From an uncultured Bacteroides sp. (GTDB lineage: Bacteria > Bacteroidota > Bacteroidia > Bacteroidales > Bacteroidaceae): a stretch of DNA of 7,774 nt. Of the stretch, positions 1-5,550 are shown piece after piece. The notes beneath the pieces are model-generated. The model was not told where the DNA came from. It saw only the letters and a program-made list of their open reading frames with translations, and ran no database searches. Numbering within the stretch: position 1 is the first letter of the stretch; each line of letters starts with the position of its first letter. The stretch covers positions 1 to 7,774 of the forward strand of contig CAJKXC010000086.1 in NCBI GenBank assembly GCA_905203765.1. The letters are read 5' to 3'. The position numbers were made by a program, and so were the translations under genes.

Positions 1-55
1 CCATGGACAATACACCTTGTCCACCGAAGCCTGCTATAATGATTTCTTCTTTCAT
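1..55 (-). CDS. korC: 2-oxoacid:ferredoxin oxidoreductase gamma subunit, N-terminal 18 codons (partial)
   Basis: This is the start of a gene that runs off the low-coordinate edge. Its ATG is at 55-53, and the 18 visible codons read MKEEIIIAGFGGQGVLSM. The GFGGQGV glycine-rich motif directly after a short beta strand is the hallmark N-terminus of the gamma subunit of 2-oxoacid:ferredoxin oxidoreductases (KorC/VorC type), a subunit of roughly 180 residues. In this family the gamma domain helps bind coenzyme A. It starts 22 bases after the beta subunit stop codon, in the same direction, and completes the four-subunit set (delta, alpha, beta, gamma) of this operon. Only a weak purine-rich stretch precedes the ATG, which is common in Bacteroides. 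The identification rests on a short segment, but the motif and the context agree. Substrate specificity cannot be told from it. Confidence 0.85.
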   Translation of the reverse strand, partial: MKEEIIIAGFGGQGVLSM

Positions 56-77
56 GGTTCTTCTGTTTTTAGCATCG

Positions 78-839
78 TTATTTATCCTTCAAGTCACCCA
101 GCGGGTAGAAGGGGAACATATTCTCTTCCATCCAGGTGTTCGATTTCTCGGGAGACATCTTCCAGCCGGAGTTACAGGTAGAAACGATTTCTACGAGGTT
201 GGAACCTTTGCCTGCCATAGAGTTCTCGAATGCTTTGCGGATGGCTTTCTTTGCCTTGCGGATGGCGGGAACCGTCTCCACGCTTTGGCGGGTAACGTAT
301 GCCGTACCTTCCAGTTGGGCTGCAATATCAGCCATCTTCAACGGATAGCCGTGCAGATGCACATCGCGGCCGTAAGGGCTGGTAGAGGTCTTCATGCCTA
401 CAAGGGTAGTAGGGGCCATCTGTCCGCCGGTCATACCGTAGATGGCGTTGTTGATGAAGATGATGGTGATGTTCTCACCGCGGTTCAGCGCATGGATGGT
501 TTCGGCCGTACCGATACATGCCAGGTCGCCGTCGCCCTGATAGGTGAATACCAGACGGTCCGGCCACAGGCGCTTAATGGCAGTGGCAAGGGCGGGAGCG
601 CGTCCGTGGGCGGCTTCCTGCCAGTCGATGTCTATATAGTTGTAGATAAACACGGCACATCCCACAGGGGAGATGCCGATGGCCTTATCTTCCAGTCCCA
701 TTTCTTCGATTACTTCGGCAATCAGTTTGTGAACCACGCCGTGGCTGCATCCCGGGCAGTAGTGCATGGGATTATCGTTCATCAGAGTCGGTTTCTTGGC
801 AACCAGGTTCTCGGGTTTGATAATATCTTCTTTTGTCAT
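78..839 (-). CDS. korB: 2-oxoacid:ferredoxin oxidoreductase beta subunit (TPP-binding)
   Basis: This 253-aa protein is the thiamine-pyrophosphate-binding beta subunit of a 2-oxoglutarate or branched-chain 2-oxoacid:ferredoxin oxidoreductase. The enzyme converts a 2-oxoacid plus CoA to acyl-CoA and CO2, reducing ferredoxin in the cytoplasm. Visible motifs are CPGC at residues 28-31, a further Cys in SPVGC at 61, and Cys222. Their spacing fits the four ligands of the [4Fe-4S] cluster that beta subunits carry. The TPP/Mg motif GDGD is at 102-105 and its partner NN at 130-131, followed by AIYGMTGGQMAPT. The length is normal for the family. I start at the ATG at 839. A GTG two codons upstream (845) is in frame, but the AAGGAG site (853-848) lies 8 bases from the ATG and only 2 from the GTG. 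It is sometimes annotated as a generic TPP-dependent enzyme; the exact substrate is unresolved. Confidence 0.95.
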   Translation of the reverse strand: MTKEDIIKPENLVAKKPTLMNDNPMHYCPGCSHGVVHKLIAEVIEEMGLEDKAIGISPVGCAVFIYNYIDIDWQEAAHGRAPALATAIKRLWPDRLVFTYQGDGDLACIGTAETIHALNRGENITIIFINNAIYGMTGGQMAPTTLVGMKTSTSPYGRDVHLHGYPLKMADIAAQLEGTAYVTRQSVETVPAIRKAKKAIRKAFENSMAGKGSNLVEIVSTCNSGWKMSPEKSNTWMEENMFPFYPLGDLKDK

Positions 840-847
840 AATCACTT

Positions 848-853
848 CTCCTT
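848..853 (-). promoter_or_regulatory. Ribosome binding site of the beta subunit gene
   Basis: AAGGAG on the minus strand, 8 bases before the ATG at 839. It overlaps the TAA stop (854-852) of the preceding 57-codon gene, giving TAAGGAG. This is the strongest Shine-Dalgarno match in the window. It decides the start codon in favour of ATG 839 over the in-frame GTG at 845. Confidence 0.75.
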
Positions 854-1025
854 ATCTGTTGGTGAACCGTATAAAAAACTCCATCAGCTTAACGAATATT
901 GCTGCGCCACAAACGTAGATGAACAGTTTGAAGTCATCCTTTGCAACGAAATATACGATGATAGCTGCCAAGGCAAGTATCATAAAGAGTATATTCAATA
1001 CGCTTCTTATCTTATCAGGGTTCAT
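852..1025 (-). CDS. 57-aa two-helix membrane protein between the korA and korB subunits
   Basis: A small gene that length-filtered gene finding would miss. It begins MNPDKIRSVLNILFMILALA and ends FFIRFTNR. There are two hydrophobic segments, about residues 9-28 and 34-52, separated by the charged turn AKDDFK, with basic residues at both ends. This predicts a two-pass inner-membrane protein without a cleavable signal. Its ATG (1025-1023) overlaps the TGA of the alpha subunit gene (1024-1022) as ATGA, a typical translational coupling arrangement. Its TAA overlaps the beta subunit ribosome binding site. The reading frame fills the whole 182-base gap between two subunits of one enzyme, which argues that it is real. 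I recognise no named family. A membrane tether or assembly factor for the oxidoreductase is possible, but that is inference from position only. Confidence 0.8.
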   Translation of the reverse strand: MNPDKIRSVLNILFMILALAAIIVYFVAKDDFKLFIYVCGAAIFVKLMEFFIRFTNR

Positions 1026-2107
1026 TTCTCGATTAATTTTTCTTTCAGTGCACTTACAATCTCTTCCGGATCGGGTACGATACCGCCGAGACGCCCGAAG
1101 TGTTCTACTTTTACTTTACCATTCACAGAGAGGCGTACATCTTCAACCATCTGTCCCGCATTCAATTCGGTAACCAGCATGCCTTTCACTTTTTCAGCAT
1201 AGGCTGCAATGGCTTTTGTGGGGAAGGGCCAAAGGGTAATGGGGCGCAGTATACCGACTTTGATACCTTCTTCGCGTGCAAGTTCCATTGCTTTCTGTCC
1301 GATACGGGCCATAGAACCGAAGGCGATAATCAGGTAATCGGCATCTTCACAATTGATTTCTTCGAAACGTACTTCGTTTTCTTCAATCAGTTTGTATTTA
1401 GCCTGGAAGCGGATGTTATTCTTTTCCATCTCTTCCGGTTTCAATTCCAAAGAAGTAATGATATTGGGCTTGCGTCCGTTTACTCTACCGGTAGTAGCCC
1501 ACGGGCATTGCTCGATAACTTCTGCATCTGTACGGCGGGGCTTTTGCGGAGGCAATACAACCTTTTCCATCATCTGACCGATAACACCGTCGGCAAGAAT
1601 GATAGCCGGATTGCGATATTTGAAGGCAAGATCAAAGGCTAATCCAACGAAATCAGCCATTTCCTGTACGGAAGCGGGAGCCAAAGTGATCAGACGGTAG
1701 TCACCGTGACCTCCACCCTTGACAGTCTGGAAGTAGTCTGCCTGACTGGGTTGGATGGTTCCCAATCCGGGGCCGCCGCGCATTACGTTTACAATCAAAC
1801 AGGGTAATTCGGCACCTGCCAGGTAGGAGATACCTTCTTGTTTCAGGCTGACACCGGGGCTGGACGATGAGGTTAATACCATCTTTCCACTTCCGGCACC
1901 GCCGTACACCATATTAATAGCTGCCACTTCACTTTCTGCCTGTAGCACTACCATGCCGGTAGTTTCCCAGGGCTTCAGTTCGGCAAGAGTTTCCAATACT
2001 TCCGATTGCGGAGTAATAGGATAACCGAAGTATCCATCGGCACCACAGCGGATGGCTGCGTGGGCGATGGCTTCGTTTCCTTTCATTAATACAACTTCTT
2101 CTGCCAT
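1022..2107 (-). CDS. korA: 2-oxoacid:ferredoxin oxidoreductase alpha subunit (KorA/VorB type)
   Basis: The 361-aa alpha subunit supplies the pyrimidine-binding domain for TPP and the CoA/substrate side of the active site. Motifs in order are GYPITPQSE at 28-36, QAESEVAA at 56-63 (the conserved Glu that activates the TPP aminopyrimidine is in this stretch), TSSSSPGVSL at 79-88, and RGGPGLGTIQPSQADY at 110-125. The C-terminal transketolase-like domain has LRPITLWPFP at 287-296 and ELNAGQM at 314-320. Length and order fit the short, non-fused KorA/VorB class rather than the single-chain pyruvate:ferredoxin oxidoreductase of over 1100 residues. The start at 2107 is 12 bases after the ferredoxin gene stop and is preceded by AGGAAG. 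The stop overlaps the start of the small membrane-protein gene. Bacteroides homologues are labelled either 2-oxoglutarate synthase KorA or 3-methyl-2-oxobutanoate dehydrogenase VorB; the sequence does not tell me which. Confidence 0.95.
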   Translation of the reverse strand: MAEEVVLMKGNEAIAHAAIRCGADGYFGYPITPQSEVLETLAELKPWETTGMVVLQAESEVAAINMVYGGAGSGKMVLTSSSSPGVSLKQEGISYLAGAELPCLIVNVMRGGPGLGTIQPSQADYFQTVKGGGHGDYRLITLAPASVQEMADFVGLAFDLAFKYRNPAIILADGVIGQMMEKVVLPPQKPRRTDAEVIEQCPWATTGRVNGRKPNIITSLELKPEEMEKNNIRFQAKYKLIEENEVRFEEINCEDADYLIIAFGSMARIGQKAMELAREEGIKVGILRPITLWPFPTKAIAAYAEKVKGMLVTELNAGQMVEDVRLSVNGKVKVEHFGRLGGIVPDPEEIVSALKEKLIEK

Positions 2108-2119
2108 ATTCTTCCTAAT

Positions 2120-2347
2120 TTATTCTACTTTTACTTTATAAACCGAGATACATCCGTCGGGACATACGGTAGCACATGAGCTACATCCGTTGCAGGTATC
2201 TTCCAATATTTGGTGGGCATAGTTATACCCTTTCACGTTCACCTCTTTGGTGAGGGCTATTACATTGAGCGGACAAGCTACCACACACAGGTTGCAGCCT
2301 TTGCAACGCTCGGTGTCCACTACGATTGCTCCTTTGATTTTTGCCAT
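2120..2347 (-). CDS. korD: 2-oxoacid:ferredoxin oxidoreductase delta subunit, 2[4Fe-4S] ferredoxin
   Basis: This 75-aa dicluster ferredoxin domain protein is the electron-transfer (delta) subunit that passes electrons from the TPP/Fe-S catalytic core to free ferredoxin. Two complete cluster-binding motifs are visible. The first is C15-x2-C18-x2-C21-x3-C25-P, and the second is C52-x2-C55-x2-C58-x3-C62-P, with an extra Cys66 nearby. About 26 residues separate the motifs, longer than in the smallest clostridial ferredoxins and usual for KorD/VorD. The ATG at 2347 has AAGGAA (2361-2356) 8 bases upstream. The gene lies 18 bases after the TPR gene and 12 bases before the alpha subunit gene, on the same strand, so co-transcription is very likely. 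Taken alone it could be a free ferredoxin, but the operon position favours the subunit role. Confidence 0.93.
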   Translation of the reverse strand: MAKIKGAIVVDTERCKGCNLCVVACPLNVIALTKEVNVKGYNYAHQILEDTCNGCSSCATVCPDGCISVYKVKVE

Positions 2348-2365
2348 AATTTACGTTCCTTTATT

Positions 2366-2641
2366 TTATTGATTGTACATATCCTTATTATAGAAGTTCA
2401 AGATATCCATTGCCATTTGTTGGGCATGCAGGGCGGGGCTTTCCGGGTTGAGGTCGATGGCGTACCGGTAATTGTTCAACGCTTGTTGCCAGTTGCCTTG
2501 TTTCCGGTAGGCGTTCCCCCGCAGGTAGTAGGCTTCATCTTTACCGGGGAAATCGGTTTGCAGTATCTCGTCGAGCAGCCGGATTGCCTGCTCTATATTT
2601 CCTTGGTTGATAAGCTCTTTTATGGTCGTTAATTGTTCCAT
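2366..2641 (-). CDS. Small tetratricopeptide repeat (TPR) protein heading the kor operon
   Basis: A 91-aa cytoplasmic, all-helical protein with no signal peptide and no membrane segment. Residues 36-69 form a textbook TPR unit: AYYLRGNAYRKQGNWQQALN followed by NYRYAIDLNPESP, with the G/A/Y and terminal Pro positions in register. Residues 3-34 form a degenerate first repeat (IKELINQGNIEQAIRLLDEI). A further helix at 70-85 would cap the array. TPR repeats bind protein partners, so a chaperone or assembly role for the adjacent oxidoreductase is possible, though nothing here proves it. It is the first gene after the 2671-2703 promoter and is followed after 18 bases by the ferredoxin subunit gene. 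No catalytic residue is recognisable. The start at ATG 2641 lies a short leader downstream of the promoter, with no strong Shine-Dalgarno site. Confidence 0.88.
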   Translation of the reverse strand: MEQLTTIKELINQGNIEQAIRLLDEILQTDFPGKDEAYYLRGNAYRKQGNWQQALNNYRYAIDLNPESPALHAQQMAMDILNFYNKDMYNQ

Positions 2642-2670
2642 ATCATTCTGAGTTCCGGATTACTGACCTA

Positions 2671-2703
2671 CAAAGATAGCTTTTATTTAATGACAATAAG
2701 CAA
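2671..2703 (-). promoter_or_regulatory. Bacteroides-type promoter of the TPR-kor operon
   Basis: On the minus strand TATCTTTG (2678-2671) matches the Bacteroides primary sigma factor -7 consensus TAnnTTTG exactly. A TTG at 2703-2701 lies 22 bases upstream, slightly longer than the usual spacing of 19-21 to the -33 element; another TTG at 2696-2694 is too close at 15 bases. Transcription should start near 2665, giving a leader of about 25 bases before the TPR gene ATG at 2641. Confidence 0.7.
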
Positions 2704-2809
2704 CTTCATAGTGAAAAATAAGAAAAAAGCGGCAAGAAAGAAGGTGAATTTAGTCTTTGATACTATCAGAATGTCAGAAGAATGGGCTGCTTTAAAGAAG
2801 AATCCGACG

Positions 2810-2891
2810 GGCAGGCTTTACAAATCCCCTGTTTATAGGGGGAATGGTGATATTAATGAAAAACGGCAGACTTTCTTGCTGAAAGCCTGCC
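2810..2891. repeat. Inverted repeat sharing an arm with the rpiB terminator
   Basis: GGCAGGCTTT at 2810-2819 is perfectly complementary to AAAGCCTGCC at 2882-2891. The second arm is also the upstream arm of the terminator stem in a minus-strand transcript, so the RNA could form either the close hairpin or this longer-range 10-bp stem. Between the arms is a small hairpin, CCCCT (2826-2830) and AGGGG (2837-2841) with a 6-base loop. The complementarity is directly visible; any function is inference. Confidence 0.5.
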
Positions 2892-2894
2892 GTT
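2856..2894 (-). terminator. Probable intrinsic terminator after rpiB
   Basis: In the minus-strand transcript AACGGCAGGCTTTC (2894-2881) pairs with GAAAGTCTGCCGTT (2875-2862), a 14-bp stem with one G-U pair and the 5-base loop AGCAA. A short U run follows, then CAUUAAU. It begins 36 bases after the rpiB stop and lies upstream of the kor promoter. The strand reading is supported because the single non-Watson-Crick position is G-U in the minus-strand RNA but A-C in the plus-strand RNA. The U tract is short, so termination may be incomplete. Confidence 0.75.
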
Positions 2895-2930
2895 ACCATC
2901 TATTTCCATGTTGGAATAATTGCCTTGAAT

Positions 2931-3374
2931 CTACTTTGGCTGAATTACGGGTATCTTGTCTATCCGCCGTTGATGGCGTCCGCCCTCGAATGGAGTACTG
3001 AAGAATTCCGCCATAATCATGTCCGCCTCTTCGGTGCTGATGAAGCGCCCCGGCATCACGAGCACGTTGGCGTCGTTGTGCAGACGTGCCAGACGGGCAA
3101 TCTCTGCCGTCCAGCAAAGGGCGGCACGTATGCCCTGGTGTTTATTCAGTGTCATGCTGATGCCGTTGCCGCTCCCGCAGACGGCAATGCCCATATAGCA
3201 TTCTCCGGCTTCGACGGCAAGTGCCAGCGGATGGGCAAAATCGGCATAGTCGCAACTTTCGGCGGAGTAGGTGCCGAAGTCTTTATAAGCCCAGCCCTTT
3301 ACTTCCAGCCAACCGCGGACGTATTCCTTCAGTTCAAATCCGGCGTGGTCGCAACAGATTCCTATTGTTTTCAT
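2931..3374 (-). CDS. rpiB: Ribose-5-phosphate isomerase B
   Basis: A 147-aa cytoplasmic enzyme interconverting ribose 5-phosphate and ribulose 5-phosphate in the non-oxidative pentose phosphate pathway (RpiB/LacAB family). Conserved family residues are in place: D9-H10 near the N-terminus (CCDHAGFELK), the catalytic Cys66 in CGSGNGIS at 66-73, H99 in HNDANVLVMPGR, and the phosphate-binding pair R133 and R137 in FEGGRHQRRI. The length matches the family norm of about 150. The gene starts 10 bases after the transketolase stop with no separate promoter visible, so the two are almost certainly one transcript. A stem-loop terminator follows. Members of this family can also act on other sugars, such as allose 6-phosphate or galactose 6-phosphate. 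The partnership with transketolase and the arabinose genes favours pentose phosphate isomerisation. Confidence 0.95.
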   Translation of the reverse strand: MKTIGICCDHAGFELKEYVRGWLEVKGWAYKDFGTYSAESCDYADFAHPLALAVEAGECYMGIAVCGSGNGISMTLNKHQGIRAALCWTAEIARLARLHNDANVLVMPGRFISTEEADMIMAEFFSTPFEGGRHQRRIDKIPVIQPK

Positions 3375-3384
3375 TCTATTCTAT

Positions 3385-5394
3385 TTATAGCATTGATTTT
3401 ACTTGCTTATAAACGTTCTCAGCCGTGAAGCCCAGTTTCTCGTCCAATACAGTGTAAGGAGCGGAGAAGCCGAATGACTCCAAACCCCATACCTTGCCGC
3501 GAGGGCCTACAAGTCCTTGCAGGGTGACGGGCAGACCGGCTGTCAGTCCGAATACCTTTGTACAGCATGGGATAACACTTTCCTGGTATCCCGGAGCCTG
3601 GCTGCGGAACAAGCCTTCGGACGGAGCAGAGACGATGCGTACTTTCACGCCGTCTTTGCGCAGCAACTCGGTACCTGCCACCAGTGTAGCCACTTCGGAA
3701 CCGGAAGCTACGAGGATTACATCCGGGTTCTCGTCGGAACCGGCTACGATGTAAGCGCCTTTGGCTGCTTGTGAGTAATCGTTTCCTGCGGGCAGGTTGG
3801 TGATGTTCTGACGGGAGAAGATCAAACCTGTCGGAGTGCACGTGTTCTCCATCGCAAGTTTCCAGGCGATAGTGGTTTCTTCGGCATCTGCCGGGCGGAG
3901 TACGAGCATGGAGTTGTGTCCCTTGTGGTTCTGCAACTTCTCCATCAGGCGGATTTGGGCTTCTTGTTCTACGGGTTCATGGGTAGGACCGTCTTCGCCT
4001 ACGCGGAAAGCGTCGTGTGTCCAGATGAACTTCACGGGTACTTCCATCAGCGCAGCCATACGTACGGCAGGCTTCATATAGTCGGAGAATACGAAGAAGG
4101 TTCCGCAAGCGGGGATAACACCACCGTGCAGCGCCATACCGATGCAGCAGCAAGCCATCGTCAGTTCGGCAACACCGGCTTGGAAGAAGGCACCGCTGAA
4201 GTCGCCCTTCTTGAAGGCATGCGTTTTCTTCAGGAAGCCGTCTGTTTTGTCGGAGTTGGAGAGGTCGGCAGAAGCAACAATCATGTTCTCTACCTGAGTG
4301 GCGAGGGCACCGAGTACGGTAGCCGATGCAGCACGGGTAGCGGAGTTTGCTTTCTGTTCGATGGCAGCCCAGTTCACTTCGGGAGCCTTGCCGGAGAAGA
4401 AGAGTTCCAGCTTGGCAGCTTTTTCGGGGTTAGCCTTTGCCCATGCAGCCTTGATGGCATACTTCTCGGCCATAATCTTTTTCAGTTCGGCAGCACGCTT
4501 GGCATACAGTTCAGCCACTTCGGGGAAGATGACGAACGGATTGGTCGGGTCACCGCCGAGGTTCTTGATTGTATTGACGTAAGCGTCGCCACCGAGGGGA
4601 GCGCCGTGAGTGGCACAGTTGGCCTCGTAGCTGCTTCCGTCTGCCTTGCGGGCGCCTTTACCCATTACGGTATGACCGATAATCAGTGTCGGACGTTCTG
4701 CCTCAGCCTTTGCCTCGTTCAGTGCGCCACGGATGGCATCGGGATCGTTACCGTTGATCTTGATAACTTTCCAGCCCCAGGCTTCGTATTTCCTGGCAGT
4801 GTCTTCGATGGTTACATCTTTGGTTTCGGTAGAAAGCTGGATGTCGTTGGCATCATAGAACATGATGAGGTTGTCCAGACCGAGAGCGCCGGCAATGCGG
4901 CCTGCACCCTGTGAGATTTCTTCCTGTACGCCACCGTCGGAGATGTAAGCGTAAATCGTCTGAGGCATTACTTCCTCGAAACGGGCTTTCATAAACTTGG
5001 CGGCGATGGCAGCACCTACGGCAAAGGTATGTCCTTGTCCGAGGGGGCCGGAAGTATTTTCAATACCACGCATGATGTCGCGTTCGGGATGTCCCGGCGT
5101 GGGGCTTTCCCATTGACGGAACTGTTTCAGTTCGTCCAATGTGAACTTGCCTGTAAGGGCGAGTTGTGAGTAGAGCATCGGAGACATGTGTCCCGGGTCT
5201 AAGAAAAAGCGGTCACGACCTTCCCATGCAGGGTTTTCGGGATCGTATACAAGGAACTCGGAGAAGAGTACGTTTACGAAATCAGCACCACCCATGGCGC
5301 CACCGGGATGTCCGGAATTGGCTTTCTCGACCATAGAAGCAGCAAGGATACGAATGTTGTCCGCTGCGCGGGTCATAAGTTTGTTGTCGTTCAT
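3385..5394 (-). CDS. tkt: Transketolase
   Basis: This 669-aa TPP-dependent enzyme transfers two-carbon ketol units between pentose, tetrose, hexose and heptulose phosphates in the cytoplasm. The N-terminal TPP domain has SGHPGGAMGG at 27-36 (His29), GPLGQG at 116-121, the Mg/TPP segment ISDGG at 151-155 with Asn183 in DANDIQLST, and HGAPLGGD at 263-270. The pyrimidine domain has AGVAE (catalytic Glu410), ALHGG, GTFFVFSDY, WTHDA (His460) and GEDGPTHEP at 467-474 (His472). A C-terminal domain follows, ending near the stop. The length fits full-length bacterial transketolases (about 660). The usual GDG of the TPP motif is SDG here, while the metal-binding Asp is kept. It has its own promoter at 5446-5475 and is followed by rpiB. 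The lack of a strong Shine-Dalgarno site before ATG 5394 is normal for Bacteroides. Confidence 0.97.
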   Translation of the reverse strand: MNDNKLMTRAADNIRILAASMVEKANSGHPGGAMGGADFVNVLFSEFLVYDPENPAWEGRDRFFLDPGHMSPMLYSQLALTGKFTLDELKQFRQWESPTPGHPERDIMRGIENTSGPLGQGHTFAVGAAIAAKFMKARFEEVMPQTIYAYISDGGVQEEISQGAGRIAGALGLDNLIMFYDANDIQLSTETKDVTIEDTARKYEAWGWKVIKINGNDPDAIRGALNEAKAEAERPTLIIGHTVMGKGARKADGSSYEANCATHGAPLGGDAYVNTIKNLGGDPTNPFVIFPEVAELYAKRAAELKKIMAEKYAIKAAWAKANPEKAAKLELFFSGKAPEVNWAAIEQKANSATRAASATVLGALATQVENMIVASADLSNSDKTDGFLKKTHAFKKGDFSGAFFQAGVAELTMACCCIGMALHGGVIPACGTFFVFSDYMKPAVRMAALMEVPVKFIWTHDAFRVGEDGPTHEPVEQEAQIRLMEKLQNHKGHNSMLVLRPADAEETTIAWKLAMENTCTPTGLIFSRQNITNLPAGNDYSQAAKGAYIVAGSDENPDVILVASGSEVATLVAGTELLRKDGVKVRIVSAPSEGLFRSQAPGYQESVIPCCTKVFGLTAGLPVTLQGLVGPRGKVWGLESFGFSAPYTVLDEKLGFTAENVYKQVKSML

Positions 5395-5445
5395 ATTGTT
5401 TATAATTGGTTTTTAATTATTATTAGCGGTTTGTTTTAACAGGGA

Positions 5446-5475
5446 CAAAGATAACTCTTTATGCGTAATCCGCAA
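5446..5475 (-). promoter_or_regulatory. Bacteroides-type promoter of tkt-rpiB
   Basis: Minus-strand TATCTTTG (5453-5446) matches the TAnnTTTG -7 consensus exactly. A TTG at 5475-5473, part of TTGTTG, lies exactly 19 bases upstream as the -33 element. Transcription should start near 5440, leaving an AT-rich leader of about 45 bases before the transketolase ATG at 5394. This promoter allows tkt-rpiB expression independent of the arabinofuranosidase gene upstream. Confidence 0.8.
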
Positions 5476-5523
5476 CAATGGAAGAGTGTCTTTTTTATCA
5501 GTGCCAACGCCCGCCGACAGCCC

Positions 5524-5542
5524 AAAATACAAGAAGTATTTT
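5524..5542. repeat. AT-rich perfect hairpin after the GH51 gene
   Basis: AAAATAC (5524-5530) and GTATTTT (5536-5542) form a perfect 7-bp stem with a 5-base loop, starting 8 bases beyond the GH51 stop codon. In the minus-strand RNA it is followed by GC-rich sequence rather than a U tract, so it is a poor intrinsic terminator. It could act as a 3'-end stabiliser or a weak terminator. Confidence 0.4.
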
Positions 5543-5550
5543 TAGCTGAA

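Noticed and set aside
840..845. GTG at 845 as the korB start, two codons upstream of the ATG
   Set aside because: It lies only 2 bases from the AAGGAG site, too close for initiation. The ATG at 839 has an 8-base spacing.
3..1202. 399-codon open frame on the plus strand opposite korB, the 57-aa gene and part of korA
   Set aside because: It lies antisense to genes with clear family motifs, spans several of them and their junctions, and its translation shows no recognisable domain. It is a by-product of codon bias on the other strand.
2642..2930. Small non-coding RNA or riboswitch in the 289-base gap
   Set aside because: Apart from the terminator stem, the shared-arm repeat, the small hairpin and the promoter, I see no riboswitch core or tRNA-like fold. 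The promoter-to-ATG leader is only about 25 bases, too short for a riboswitch.
3916..4914. 332-codon open frame on the plus strand inside transketolase
   Set aside because: It is wholly antisense to transketolase, whose motifs are intact along the region. The translation shows no known domain and it has no promoter or ribosome binding site.
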